A stretch of 64,000 nt of DNA, taken from assembly GCF_023278565.1 (NCBI RefSeq), contig NC_064679.1, forward strand, positions 682,001-746,000, in the 5' to 3' direction. Made by a program: the position numbers and the translations under genes. Below, one piece after another: positions 34,619 through 45,060 of this stretch. The notes beneath the pieces are model-generated. The model made no database searches. It had not been told where the DNA came from and saw nothing but the letters and a program-made list of their open reading frames with translations. Source of the stretch: Colletotrichum lupini. Its lineage: Eukaryota; Ascomycota; Sordariomycetes; Glomerellales; Glomerellaceae. The first letter of the stretch is position 1; the number at the start of each line of letters is the position of its first letter.

Positions 34619-37321
34619 TTAACCTCTACCAAACAGCTTCTTGGCAGTCACACGTCTCGTAGACGAGGGCGCGTGCTCATTGGCGTCATAATACCCTCCG
34701 TAACCATTAGCGTGCTGCTGCTCCGAAATCGAAGACTGCGAGCGGTGGCTATACGCATCCGACGCCGCATCCTCTGGCCTTAGCTTCTGGGGACGAGGAG
34801 GCGGGGGAGGTGCCTGGGCCGGCGCGGAGGCCTGTTGGGAGGAAGGGGCTCTATAGTACTCTTCATCTTCCCACTGAGATGTGCTGGTGTTTGTCCTAGC
34901 GGGCTCGGTGCGCTCCGGTCTCGAGGTTGGGACGGGAGGAGCCTGGGCCGGCGCTTGGTGGCCGCCGTAGGAGTAGCCGTTCGTCACCGACTCAGTGGGT
35001 TGTGTTCTCGCTGAGGGACGCTCCTCGCGCTCGTCGCGAGAGCGTGTTGAGCGGTGAGTTGTTTCGCGGCTCGGGCTGGCATTGTTGCTGACAGGCTTGC
35101 GCGTAGTTGTCTGCTTTGGCTTGTCTTCGTCTGAATCGGAGCTGTTGTCCTCTAGATCGCGGTCTTCATCGGCGTACTGTGAGTTAGTCGTTAGCATTGT
35201 CGATTGTGATGAGGTAAAACAGATGTGGCTTACCATTCTCAGCTCCTTGCGCATGGCCAAGCTGGCGCAAATGTCGCGGGCCTCCTCGATCGCAGTCTTC
35301 TGCGTCTTGAGCGTCATTCTGCGGTCGCGCGTCTCCTTGTTCTCGGCGGCGATAGCTTCGACCGTCTCGGCAGGCATGCCGAGAATCTCAACAGAGTTGA
35401 AGATGCTGTACATGCCCTGCAGCAAATGTCTCTCGACGACCTGTGTAATGGTGTTGCGGATGAAGGTCTTGGCCGCAAGCTCGTAGAAAATCAACATCTT
35501 CTCGCAGACTTCCTGCGCCTCGGTGTAGGTGGCACCATCCTTGGTGGTCTCGATCTGCCACTTGCGAAGACGCTCCTCGTATTCGGGGTCGTACGGCTGG
35601 ATTTCGAGGTTCATGTCTTGCGTTAGGTGCTCAAGCTCGACCTGTGCGTCGGCCAGCAGCTTCTTCATCTGAACATCGAGGAATTGGTAGCGCAGGGGCT
35701 CGCGCATACGCTGAGGCCACGCGAAGTCAATGACCTCACTGAGAAACTCGTTGCACACGACGCCGAGATTGTCCTTATGCTCCTGAGCGAGCTTTGGCCA
35801 GTTCTCTGAGTAGCTCTGGAATAGCATGTAGACAGCGCGAGGCTTGGGATCCATTGGAAATTCGGAACCACGAATCTGTCGCAGAAGCATCTCGACTTCT
35901 CTACCGACAAACTCTCTCTTGCTGCTGTCGCTGATGGTAACACCATCTGCGGTACCGGGTGCAGTGGATGACGAGAAGCCAAACTTGCGACCGTTCTGGC
36001 GGATACGGTGCGAGAACTTTTCGTTCTCCTCAATGGCGCGGGCACGCAAGTTCTGAGCGGGAGTGCCGCGGGGGTCGGCTGTGGCGCGGAAGAAGTTCTT
36101 GCGAGGAGGATTCTTGTAGAAACCGTAGACGGCGGGGATAACTAGTTCCTTGGAACTGGAGAAGAGCTCAACAAGCTCGATGCGCATCTCCTCGACAGTG
36201 TCCTTTCCAGTGCCCATGGACTTGAGCTCTGAGTCGCAGTCGTCGAGCGCCTTCTGGATCTGCTTGCGAAGTGTCTTAACGTGACGACCAATGTGACGTT
36301 GCAGCTGAACACTCAGCTTTTGCTTGAGCGCATTGGCACCACACATGGAGCTGGGAAGAGCACGCCATTTTCCGCGGCCAAAGAATTCTTCCTCACGTTG
36401 ACGACGTTCACGAGCTGAAGGCCATGGCTGGCCTTGGTCGCGGGGTCCAGGGTTCAGCAGAACGTACCAGCCGAGCTTGAAGTAGTTTTGCTTATCTCTG
36501 TTCTGGACGAGCTCGATGAACTTGTCTTCCAGACCGATCGACTCGCAAAGATCGGGTTTTGTCAAGACACCAATGGTACGGCTGCCAGAGGGGTCGAAGT
36601 GACGTGCCTTTGTGAGAATGGGTGCCTGAACGTAATCGGTGTTGCCGCCAACGACAGCAAGGATAATGGTTCGGGAACTCTTCATATATCGGTCGCAAAG
36701 GGTCTCAATCGTCTTGATATCGTCCATCGACTGGTCGTTGTTGGCGTTTTTGACGAGACCTGGAAGATCGACGAGGGTGAGCAGGGGCATGTCGGGACCT
36801 CTCTTCTCAACCACCAGAATGTCGCGAGCGGCGAATCTGCCCGGAATGTTCTTGGGGGCAATCATTTCCACCGCAGATCTCATGAGAGACTCAAAGGACA
36901 TGTCTGTGTCGACAGCTCCGCCAAATTGTTTCAATCGCTCCTGGTCTCTGAAAGGCTTGTTCTTGTCGGGGATGATGGAGACGTTGAGACTCGCTTCGGC
37001 CGACCTGCGCAGGCGGATCTCGGTTGCGAATCGTGTGCAGGCGCCGGCATCACGAGGGAACGGGGTGCCAGTGATGGCCTCGAGGACGGAACTCTTTCCC
37101 GCCGACTGGTCGCCGACGACGACGATCTGTGGCAGCTTGACATTGTCGAGCTGGGCAAACTGCAGCTTGTCGATGAGCTCGAGAAGGCCGCGCTGCTCAT
37201 TCGCCATGTCCGCCGTCCCCAGCGCCGAGTCGATATTCGGAGCCATGTCGCGTTCGGGTCTGATAGAGACGTTAGTTGGGCGGTGACGACTGGTTTCTGG
37301 AACCTCGTACAATGATCCCAT
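34619..37321 (-). CDS. Dynamin-family large GTPase (Mx/Vps1-like)
   Basis: One 57-bp intron (35233-35177, GTAAGC...CACAG) gives 881 residues. The GTPase domain shows G1 at about residues 70-78 (GDQSAGKSS), the dynamin signature LPRIV-like LPQIVVVG just before it, G3 DLPGL and G4 TKPD. The stalk follows, and the GTPase effector region (CEKMLIFYELAAKTFIRNTI, then MRKELRM) lies before the intron. The C-terminal 150 residues are acidic and then Pro/Ser/Gln-rich (PAQAPPPPPRPQKL), with no PH domain. It is of the type that fungal genomes annotate as Mx-like or Vps1-related dynamin, acting in membrane fission. The start MGSLYEVPET (37321) was chosen over an upstream in-frame ATG at 37456, because the extension is poorly protein-like. 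The intron is a multiple of three and free of stops. Confidence 0.92.
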   Translation of the reverse strand: MGSLYEVPETSRHRPTNVSIRPERDMAPNIDSALGTADMANEQRGLLELIDKLQFAQLDNVKLPQIVVVGDQSAGKSSVLEAITGTPFPRDAGACTRFATEIRLRRSAEASLNVSIIPDKNKPFRDQERLKQFGGAVDTDMSFESLMRSAVEMIAPKNIPGRFAARDILVVEKRGPDMPLLTLVDLPGLVKNANNDQSMDDIKTIETLCDRYMKSSRTIILAVVGGNTDYVQAPILTKARHFDPSGSRTIGVLTKPDLCESIGLEDKFIELVQNRDKQNYFKLGWYVLLNPGPRDQGQPWPSARERRQREEEFFGRGKWRALPSSMCGANALKQKLSVQLQRHIGRHVKTLRKQIQKALDDCDSELKSMGTGKDTVEEMRIELVELFSSSKELVIPAVYGFYKNPPRKNFFRATADPRGTPAQNLRARAIEENEKFSHRIRQNGRKFGFSSSTAPGTADGVTISDSSKREFVGREVEMLLRQIRGSEFPMDPKPRAVYMLFQSYSENWPKLAQEHKDNLGVVCNEFLSEVIDFAWPQRMREPLRYQFLDVQMKKLLADAQVELEHLTQDMNLEIQPYDPEYEERLRKWQIETTKDGATYTEAQEVCEKMLIFYELAAKTFIRNTITQVVERHLLQGMYSIFNSVEILGMPAETVEAIAAENKETRDRRMTLKTQKTAIEEARDICASLAMRKELRMVSHICFTSSQSTMLTTNSQYADEDRDLEDNSSDSDEDKPKQTTTRKPVSNNASPSRETTHRSTRSRDEREERPSARTQPTESVTNGYSYGGHQAPAQAPPVPTSRPERTEPARTNTSTSQWEDEEYYRAPSSQQASAPAQAPPPPPRPQKLRPEDAASDAYSHRSQSSISEQQHANGYGGYYDANEHAPSSTRRVTAKKLFGRG

Positions 37322-38809
37322 CACAGTCTGGTCTCGATGTATGTGTGATGTGGGTGATTGCGCAAGGAAAAGTCTTGGACCTCGAAAACAGGGTGCGAAT
37401 ACAACACGGGGAAGGGAGAGCCTTTTAAAGAGGAGACTACTGTTCGCCCAGCCCAAAGACCAAAGAACAAGCTTATGTGGGATTACGCAGTTACGCAGCG
37501 CAAGCCTGCATTACGGCGCGAGACGTGTCTCGACCGAACATCACATGCCCCCCAGGTGTGAGTGTGCCCAATAGCCTTGAAAGGGTGCCTGGATCTGGGC
37601 TCCAAGTCGTCGCAAAGCCGCGTCGTCAGCCCCCAGTGACGACCTTGGGGCGTGGAGAAAAGGGTAAAGCTTCGCCTACTTCTGCGTCGCCACCGGGGAA
37701 TACGGCGGTACGGCGACATTAGAGTTGGCATTCCATGGATGTTGCTTGGCTTGAGGCAGCCCAGCAAAGAAGAGGCATCCGTTTGGGCCCTACATCTGGC
37801 CCGCCACGGCAATACGGATACTGCAATTTCGTCTGTCACTCGGCGTCGGATACCAAAGCCGAGACCAGTCAAGGAGACTGGCAGATTGGATACTGTGGGC
37901 TAGAGCCTTTAGGACCACTCGGTCTCCGTTATGCAGGGCGAAAAAGACTTTGAACAACAGCGAGAAAGGTGAAAGCAGTCCCATGTGCGCAAAGCCACCG
38001 AACTTTGGGACGGGGACCAACGCGTTTGTGTCGAGTTTGGACGAATGACGTCGGTAGCTCGGCAGTGGCACAGCCTCATTTTCCCTGTCTGGCACATCCA
38101 GGAAGCCCGCCGTAAGAGGTGGAGGGCCATGGAGGCACACTTTTTCTGTCAAGCTTGTTGAATCGGCCGCCGCAAAGTCGCACTTCGTCTCGCTTCTTCG
38201 CCTGGTTTCGCCCTACGCATGACGAGCGTACGCGTCGGGAGGCACTCGAAGCCCCAATCAAAGGCGGATATGTCCGTCTAGGCCGGTGTGGGATGTCGAG
38301 CCAGCCAACGTGGTGCTAGAGACGACGACGTTCAACGCCAAGATGTTGCTGATGGTTGTTTTTTCGCCACTCGTTGGACTGCAAGGATCAGCCGGTGAAA
38401 CAATTGGAGCCCAGTGGCTGTGTAAAGGAAACTGTGGCTAAGCAAGCACAAGTGAGGAAGTTTAAATGATTAGGTAAGTGAGAATGCCCCTCTATGTGGC
38501 TATGCTACAGGCTTTTCGAGCTGTGGCGAGTGCTCCGAATATGTGGCTGAAGCTACCCTCCCATCCTCCATCTCCAAGGTCCGCCGAGACCCTCGAACAT
38601 CCCGTCCTCGATCGCTCTCAATCCTACTTACCTGTATAGCTACCTGACTCAGGTCCAGTAGTGAATCTATTCAAGCATCTTTACTCATATCTAATGCTCA
38701 CTTCAGCAACCCCAAACCCCCCAAGGCATCAAGCATAACGGCGTTCGGATCTTTAAGGAATAACAGACGTCAAGGAAGTATGAGCGAGCGAAGGCGGGGG
38801 ACGAAGTCA

Positions 38810-38920
38810 TGAGAAAAAAGTCAAAAGTTCAGGACTCGAACTTGTGAGGTTCGAATTCCTATGAATCTCGGTTGTTGTGCCACGTCGTGATTCTACCGGT
38901 TGTATGCCGCTCGGCTACTG
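38810..38920 (-). ncRNA. Possible Pol III unit: tRNA relic or SINE-like fragment
   Basis: On the minus strand, TAGCCGAGCGG (38917-38907) fits the A-box consensus and AGTTCGAGTCC (38842-38832) fits the B box, with about 64 bp between, followed by TTTTTT (38818-38813) as a Pol III terminator. I could not fold a good acceptor or T stem, so it is not an intact tRNA gene. Confidence 0.25.
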
Positions 38921-38941
38921 CGGGCGATGGCTTTAAGATGA

Positions 38942-38975
38942 AAGTTGTATTATACACAAAGTTGTATTATACACA
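38942..38975. repeat. Tandem duplication of a 17-bp TATA-rich unit
   Basis: Two identical adjacent copies of AAGTTGTATTATACACA. They lie just upstream (on the minus strand) of the tRNA-like boxes and in the 3' flank of the dehydrogenase. Confidence 0.75.
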
Positions 38976-39018
38976 GCCGTGTTTAACGAGAGGGAGAACG
39001 GAATTCACATAGTCCATC

Positions 39019-40017
39019 TCAGTATCTAAACTCCTGCCCAACAAGCTTCTCGCTCAGAGCCCACAGCATCTCCGCGTCGACTTTGCTCCTAGCCCAAGGA
39101 TATACCTCCTCCTTCCACGGGTCGGCAACACGACAATCAGTAAGAAACTCCCCATTCTTGTCCTTTAGCTCTGGATCAAACGCCGCAAACACGTGCGTCG
39201 CGGCACCCTGGTCCATATCCTTGGGCTCGATATCCCCCATTCCCCACATATACTTGCTCCCCACCACAACATCAGCCTTACGCAGTGCTTCGAGGAACCC
39301 GGGGAAGTCATGCGCCTCGTGCGCGGCAAGGTTCGTGGGAACGTACCCCGGGCACAGACTAAACGCCATCACACCCTTTGATGGGCCCAGCCTCTCGGCA
39401 AGGGCAAGGGAGAAGAGGCTGTTGGCCGTCTTGGACTGCCCGTAGGCCATCCACTTGTCGTAGTGCTTTCCTTCGTTGAAGTTGTAGTCCGTCCAGCGCA
39501 CGTGGCCGAGCCTGTGGGCGTTGCTGCTGACGTTGACGATGCGCGGGGGGGAAGGGGATGCGAGGATTTTGAACATGATGAGGTTTGTGAAGAGGAAGTG
39601 GCCTAGGTGGTTTGTCTGGAACTGGCTTTCGAAGCCGTCTTCTGTGAGGCTGTAGGCCGAGGCCATGATGCCGGCGTTGTTGACGAGGATGTCGATGTGG
39701 GGGACGTCTGGCCATGAGGTCACTGTCTCTGCTGCTTTTCGGACGCTGGCGAGGGAGGTGAGGTCTAGAGTCAAGGGCTTGACCTTGATCTCGGGGTGTG
39801 TGATTCCGAGTTCGTCGATGAGGGGTTGGGACTTTGAGGGTGAGCGGCCGGCTAGGATGAATGTGGCTGGCCTAGCTACGGCGACTTGTTTGACGAAGCT
39901 GTCGCCGATGCTGCCTGGGGAGACGCCCGTGATGAGTATCGTCCTGCCGGCGATGTGAGGGGCGTAGACGGGCACCAGCTCGCTCGCTTTGGTTTGGTTG
40001 TTGAACGAAGGAGACAT
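39019..40017 (-). CDS. Short-chain dehydrogenase/reductase (retinol dehydrogenase/WWOX-like)
   Basis: Single-exon gene of 332 residues. The N-terminal Rossmann motif is ILITGVSPGSIGDSF (TGxxxGxxG form), followed by the NADP-type basic segment FILAGRSPSK, the DLTSLASVRKA adenine-ring motif, the structural NNAGIM, the catalytic serine strand RIVNVSSNAH and YGQSK (catalytic Tyr and Lys). The C-terminal part PGYVPTNLA and DQGAATHVFAAFDPEL is typical of the 'RDH11-14/WWOX-like' group common in fungal genomes, often in secondary metabolism or lipid reduction. Substrate is unknown. Its C-terminal half reads G/C-rich in all frames, producing several shadow frames. Confidence 0.92.
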   Translation of the reverse strand: MSPSFNNQTKASELVPVYAPHIAGRTILITGVSPGSIGDSFVKQVAVARPATFILAGRSPSKSQPLIDELGITHPEIKVKPLTLDLTSLASVRKAAETVTSWPDVPHIDILVNNAGIMASAYSLTEDGFESQFQTNHLGHFLFTNLIMFKILASPSPPRIVNVSSNAHRLGHVRWTDYNFNEGKHYDKWMAYGQSKTANSLFSLALAERLGPSKGVMAFSLCPGYVPTNLAAHEAHDFPGFLEALRKADVVVGSKYMWGMGDIEPKDMDQGAATHVFAAFDPELKDKNGEFLTDCRVADPWKEEVYPWARSKVDAEMLWALSEKLVGQEFRY

Positions 40018-40796
40018 GGCTTTGGTGTTCTGTGTCGTACTGAACAGTTTAAGAGTGCTTAGTTTGGGAAGAGAGAGTGAGGTATTGCTTGTAACTGCCC
40101 CTCGGACAATATGATGAGAACGCAGGAACGGCCTCTATATACCCACCAGTCTCAATCGATACCGAAAATCAATACTAATAAAGCATGTAAGACGCGAGGC
40201 AGCCCGCACTCACTGGAAGCATGCTTGGAACGGATAACTTTGGAATTGGTTCACCCGAAGATCACGACGCGTAAGATAAATGGCCTGCTCATGTTGTTCC
40301 GGGGCCATAGTTACCCGTTCTGCTACATGAACCCATCAGAAACCCCTTACAAAGGATTCGGTGCCGGAGATAGGTATACTTCATTGGGTGTTGGCAGTCT
40401 TGCTTTTCCTACATGGGAGACCTCAAGCACGGAGTTAACGGTCCTAAGAGATCATACCACCGTCAATAAATATCGTCAACGGGCTATGTTGGCACTGTCG
40501 GAGAAGTACCTGCGGCACAGATCATCTATAGTCATCTTGAAACGCGCAGAGAAGACATGTGGTATTATTGCCTATCGTGAAAGATTGCAGTCACATCCCC
40601 TTTAAAGCCCAACCTGGAAGTACACCATTCCGTTTCGCTAGCCTTCACGCATGTACAATTGTGTCCCTATTTTATCCCAACGCCCAGTTATCCATCCCAG
40701 ATTCCGTCCCTTAAAACACCCGGAAAAAACCCATCGACTCTTGTTGTCGATGAACGCCTGCTGCTGTGCGGCGTTCGACGCGGCCTGACTCTGCGC
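40018..40796. other. Intergenic region
   Basis: Upstream region of the dehydrogenase. A 164-codon frame (40111-40605, plus) has no recognisable feature and I do not call it a gene. Confidence 0.4.
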
Positions 40797-41075
40797 TCAG
40801 TTCTGACGGCCGTGCCCGCTACCCCACGTCGCGCCGTTGCTACTCGGAGCGGGCGCGGGGCCCCGCATGTTCGCGCCGCCGGCGGAAGCCGAGGCCGACA
40901 ATCGGTAGGCGGCAATGTTGTGGAACGGCGCCGCCGAAGCAGGGGCAGTCAGCCAGGTGTTGAGACCGTCGGATCCATTGGGTTGATTGTAGGTGAAGAC
41001 GTTTGAGAATTGTGCTTGCCTGGGCTGGGGAATGGCGGTGTATTGAGAGGGGGAATGAGCTCGGTTGGAAGACAT
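40797..41075 (-). CDS. Small hypothetical protein, Ala/Ser/Asn-rich
   Basis: A 92-residue frame starting MSSNRAHSPSQY. It is rich in Ala, Ser, Gly, Asn and Pro and has no signal peptide or membrane segment; the end is APAPSSNGATWGSGHGRQN. An in-frame ATG 117 bp further up (41192) would extend it, but the extension resembles leader sequence. Composition and the strong strand-specific openness suggest a real, disordered small protein, possibly conserved among related fungi; I do not recognise a family. Upstream lie a hairpin and a long C/T tract. Confidence 0.45.
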   Translation of the reverse strand: MSSNRAHSPSQYTAIPQPRQAQFSNVFTYNQPNGSDGLNTWLTAPASAAPFHNIAAYRLSASASAGGANMRGPAPAPSSNGATWGSGHGRQN

Positions 41076-41225
41076 CTTGGCGGCTGTGAGAGCAAGACTT
41101 GGGTGCTTGTTTGTCTTTGCTGCGACTGAGATGATATGTGTTGTGTGAATTGCAATGAGAGATTGAGCGGCCCAGGGCAGGGGAAAAGTCACTCGACGGA
41201 CCAGCTTTTGTATTCATGATGAATG

Positions 41226-41261
41226 CTCCTCATGATCCTCGCTCCTCACCATCATGAGGAG
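41226..41261. repeat. Perfect 11-bp hairpin upstream of the small protein gene
   Basis: CTCCTCATGAT (41226-41236) and ATCATGAGGAG (41251-41261) are exact reverse complements around a 14-base loop, about 150 bp upstream of the gene at 41075. Confidence 0.6.
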
Positions 41262-41274
41262 TGAAGCGGGAGGG

Positions 41275-41317
41275 TCCTCCTCCTCTTCCTCTTCTTCCTC
41301 CTCGCCCTCCTCCTCAC
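41275..41317. repeat. Polypyrimidine (CCT/CTT) tract
   Basis: Over 40 bases of almost pure C and T on the plus strand in CCT/CTT units, interrupted by a single G. Confidence 0.7.
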
Positions 41318-42213
41318 CGACAAAAACATCAGGGGCTTTTCAGCGGGGTCTTTTTGCGGCTGACTCCAAGGTATCGAAGAGATTAATAAAAGTCTAAAAG
41401 TCGTTGCCCATGATGATGATGAGGTCTGAGAGCCGGTGATGATTGCCTCCTATCACCGCCGCCAGACGAGAGACTGGGCCGCCGCTCAAAAGAACCCTGC
41501 AATTCAAACCAGGCAAAAGTACGCAGGTACTTTTGACTCCCGAAGACTAGTGCAAGGCACGGCCGCTCGCCCTTGGTCCCTGATTGTCCATTGGATCATG
41601 AGGATTTGCGAACGGACGTGAGATAGCGGTGCAAAAAGACCATGACAGAATGCGAGCGGAATGGAAAGTTCGATGATCGACCGCTAAAGGTCTGGCACTT
41701 TGTCACCGAGCTTTTTGCTTAATCCTTCTGGCGTGGACTTTTGCCGCTTGGCCGCCGTACGGGTCAAGTTCCAGTCAACAAGAATATGGCTAGCATGGGT
41801 CATGCAGGGTACTTCTGCCTTGAGTTGGGCTTGATTGGCCGCCTCACCGAGGCCGCAGTCCGAGAACACTATATTTCAGAGATGGTCGCTTGCGTGGCAG
41901 GTCATGACTAGCAGGTTGGTACACGCATTAACATGTGAGCCTGGTGGCTCTCTTCATGGTTATGTGTTGGGAAATCCATACGCAACTCGTCTGTAAGTTC
42001 AGACAAAGTCGGCTGACCTTTAGTGCAAAAGAGCCGCACAAGCAGCACAACGCCAAGAGGAGCCTTTTGACTGGAGAAGATCCCCAGGTATCTATTCTCT
42101 CGCTCCTTTTCAGGGTTGATAATACCGTAGTTACCGTAGACTACCGACATATTGTACACACCACATGCTCGGCATGTGACATCCGTCTATTTTTCGCTGA
42201 CGCTATGAGAAGA

Positions 42214-42982
42214 TCAACTCCGCTCCCATCCGACTGTTCTGAAGACTTCCGCGAGCGCACCAAGAACTGTATCTACGATAGACTTGACGAAACCTTGGCG
42301 CTTGCTCTTGCCAGAGGAGTCCCGCAAGGGGTCTTCGCTTCCCATCGTAGGCAGGACGTTGTCGCTAGCGGACAAGCTCACGAAGAGAGCAAAGGGAATG
42401 AGCCAAACGCAGAGCCCAAAGTATGAGGCGATCTCGGTGAAGCTCGGGACGTCGGGTTGATCGTAGTAAGAGTGCATGTTCGAGTACGATCTTTGCTGCG
42501 CGGCAGAGAAGTGGCGGAACCAAATGTAGTGGTTGACGAGGACCAGAACTAGACAAGCAAAGGTTAGTTCCGAACGCGGATGTATAGCAGCACAGAAACA
42601 TACCACAAGAGGCCAGGAACAGAGGGTCAGTCAGCCTAACGAAAGGGAATCGGCGCATGTTGCCGAGGTAGACGACATGGGAGACAACTCCCATGAGGGT
42701 CAACTTGAAAGGAAATCGGTCGACGATGCATAGCAAGAGCTGCAAAACAATAACCGAGTAAATCAACTTTGTAAGAAGGCGCTTCGCAAAAACGGTATGC
42801 TCCTCGACAAGCTCCGATAAGTAATACAGACCGGAAGCTGGACACAGGGGTGTTAGTAAGGAAGCATCCTCAACCTGAGTGCCAAGGGAGAATCCGGGGG
42901 ATCAGGACGAACCGATGGCGAGGGTCAGAAAGCAGAAGCCCACGATGGAGCCAAGGTAGCCGACCAAAGGTAGAATCCACAT
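42214..42982 (-). CDS. SVP26: Svp26/Tex261-like ER-Golgi membrane protein, three exons
   Basis: Exons 42982-42913, 42837-42604 and 42548-42214 join in phase across introns of 75 and 55 bp to 189 residues. The product starts with a hydrophobic segment (MWILPLVGYLGSIVGFCFLT) and has further membrane segments around LIYSVIVLQLLLCIV, LMGVVSHVVYLGNM and YFGLCVWLIPFALFVSL. Family signatures are ASGLYYLSELVEEHT, RFPFVRLTDPLFLASC and NHYIWFRHF. In yeast Svp26 helps load certain glycosyltransferases into COPII vesicles for ER-to-Golgi transport. The short first exon was found by its splice sites and agrees in phase. It is transcribed away from the BUD23 homologue, sharing a 582-bp promoter region. Confidence 0.9.
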
Positions 42983-43323
42983 GGTGACGGACGTTATGTT
43001 TAGAATGTCGTCGTAGTATGTCGCATGAAGTGAAGTGAGAAATGCAAAGAGAGAGTGTGTGAAGTTGTTGAATTATTGGTCTGCCGGGGGAGGAGGGTTG
43101 TGCACAGAAGCTCCCTACATTGTCTCTTGAAGCTATGACGGAGCTGGCCAGGGCGCGTCGTGAAATCCACTTTGCGAAAGCGTGGCCTCTGCGCGTCGGG
43201 TAGGTACCGCAGTGGACGGGCACTCGGGAGATTCCATGATCCGCGGTGAATGAGATAAGCGATCGTTTGATTGGACGCATCCTCCGGCCTTCGACCTCAC
43301 TAATCTGAGTACCTTAGTGTAAC

Positions 43324-43395
43324 CCCCGGCTGTCGCCGGGGACCTTATCCTTATCGATAATGATTGATGGTGGTTGTCGGGTTTCTTATCGATAA
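43324..43395. promoter_or_regulatory. Palindromes in the shared SVP26/BUD23 promoter
   Basis: TTATCGATAA occurs twice as a perfect palindrome (43351-43360 and 43386-43395), 35 bp apart. Just to the left is a GC hairpin, CCCCGGC-TGTC-GCCGGGG (43324-43341). Their position between two divergent genes suggests a role for a dimeric regulator; this is inference. Confidence 0.45.
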
Positions 43396-43564
43396 CTATC
43401 CGTGACCCCCCAGTTGTGAATTTTTGAGGATTTCTCACGACACACAATTCACCGCCCAATTCTTCGATGCGCCGGCTTGACGACAGACTGCCTTGAAGCG
43501 AATATTGACGGGAGGCTCCATTCAAGATCAGCCGAGTTCAATCCTCCAACAGAAACTGCCCAAT

Positions 43565-44480
43565 ATGTCGCGCCCTGAGGATACCCTGTAGGCTACAGGC
43601 CTCCCCTCCAACCCCGCCATGTGCCTCCAGCTGACCAAATCTCTCTGCTCTCAGTGCGGCCGACATCCACTACAATGACTCCGAAGCCCGCAAGTACACG
43701 ACGAGTTCTCGTATCCAGAATATCCAGGCGTCCATGACCCGCCGTGCTCTTGAGCTCCTCGACCTCAAACAGCCTTCCTTCATTCTCGACGTTGGCTGCG
43801 GCAGCGGTCTCTCCGGCGAAATCCTTACCGCTGAGGGCCCTGAAGATGGTGGACCACACACCTGGGTCGGCATGGATGTCTCACCATCCATGCTCGATAT
43901 TGCTCTCCAAAGAGACGTAGAGGGCGATCTCCTCCTCGCAGATATCGGACAGGGCGTACCATTCCGCGCCGGTTCCTTCGACGCTGCTATCAGCATTTCC
44001 GCAATTCAATGGCTTTGCAACGCCGAGAGCAGTGATACCTCGCCCGAGGGCCGCCTCACCAGATTCTTCAACGGCCTCTACGCGTCATTACGCAGAGGAG
44101 GTCGCGCCGTGTGCCAGTTCTACCCCAAGAACGACACCCAGCGCAACATGATTACTCAGGCCGCAGTTAAGGCCGGCTTCGGCGCCGGTCTGCTCGAGGA
44201 TGACCCCGAGACAAAGAACGTCAAGCTCTATCTTGTGCTGACTGTCGGCGGTACCGCAGAGGGCGGTCGCGGAGGAGACATCACAAATGTCGTTGATGGT
44301 ATGGACAACGTTGATGTCGAGGACGCGAGGAGGAAGGCCAGTCAGCAGAGTGGTAAGGGTGACATCAAGAAGGGAAGTAAGGCGTGGATCGTCAAGAAGA
44401 AGGAGCAGATGGAGAGGAAGGGAAAGGTCGTCAAGTCTACCTCCAAATACACTGGGCGCAAGCGCAGAACCGCTTTCTAG
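43565..44480 (+). CDS. BUD23: 18S rRNA (guanine-N7)-methyltransferase Bud23
   Basis: Exon 1 (43565-43587, MSRPEDT and part of a Leu codon) and exon 2 (43655-44480) join across a 67-bp intron to 282 residues. HYNDSEARKYTTSSRIQNIQ is the diagnostic N-terminal Bud23 motif, followed by ILDVGCGSGLSGEIL (AdoMet-binding motif I), WVGMDVSPSMLDIA and AISISAIQWLCNAE, then the family's C-terminal tail, WIVKKKEQMERKGK and TSKYTGRKRRTAF. With its partner Trm112 the yeast enzyme methylates one guanine of 18S rRNA and is needed for export of the small subunit precursor. It acts in the nucleus. Confidence 0.95.
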
Positions 44481-45060
44481 ACGGACGGTGCTTGGGCGGG
44501 GTTTCGGGGATGTCGCATGGCATGGCGTTCAGGGGTACAACGGAAAACTTGTTTTAAGAGATCGAAAATTGAATCAGATACCCTCATTTACCTCTCAGAG
44601 TCTCTCTTCTCCACCCGAATCTGTCCTCGTCACGAATTCTGGACTTGGAGAGACCAATGATCCCGGGTTTGCAATACGGAGGGAAAAAGGCATCTGACGA
44701 CACCATGAATTGAACAACGGATGCAGTAATACCTCGGGAGACTTCATCGAGGTAGACAACAACTCAAGCATCCAACTCATGATGTGACAGATGACAGATG
44801 AGGCAACTTTGCATCCTATGACCCCTTTCCCCTTCATCTCAAGACCGAATCCACCAAGGTATATAGCCTGATACGGTATGATCCTTTACCACTTGCCTGT
44901 GCCATAGAGCGCTTTTCGAATGCCAGACGTCTTTAAAATTCCACCTTTCCAGCTAAGCCATGGATTTGATAAGATACGATTCTTTCCTCTTCATCAATAA
45001 GATGAGATAAACAGCATCTAGTAAGCGTAGATAACAGATCCACAGGAATATTTGTGCAGC
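44481..45060. other. 3' flank between two convergent genes
   Basis: Convergent 3' ends of BUD23 and the complex I subunit gene; no other gene seen. Confidence 0.4.

Larger units (their letters stand above)
37322..39018. other. Intergenic region with tRNA-like Pol III boxes
   Basis: Upstream of the dynamin gene and downstream of the dehydrogenase. Many short frames, none convincing. Holds the tRNA-like segment (38810-38920) and a 17-bp tandem duplication (38942-38975). Confidence 0.45.
41076..42213. other. Intergenic region
   Basis: Upstream of the small protein and downstream of the Svp26-like gene. Contains a hairpin (41226-41261) and a C/T tract (41275-41317); no gene seen. Confidence 0.45.

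Noticed and set aside
36434..37315. 293-codon open frame on the plus strand
   Set aside because: Antisense to the GTPase domain of the dynamin gene; no independent features.
40111..40605. 164-codon open frame divergent to the dehydrogenase
   Set aside because: No motif, no typical composition, and it begins only 94 bp from the other gene's start.
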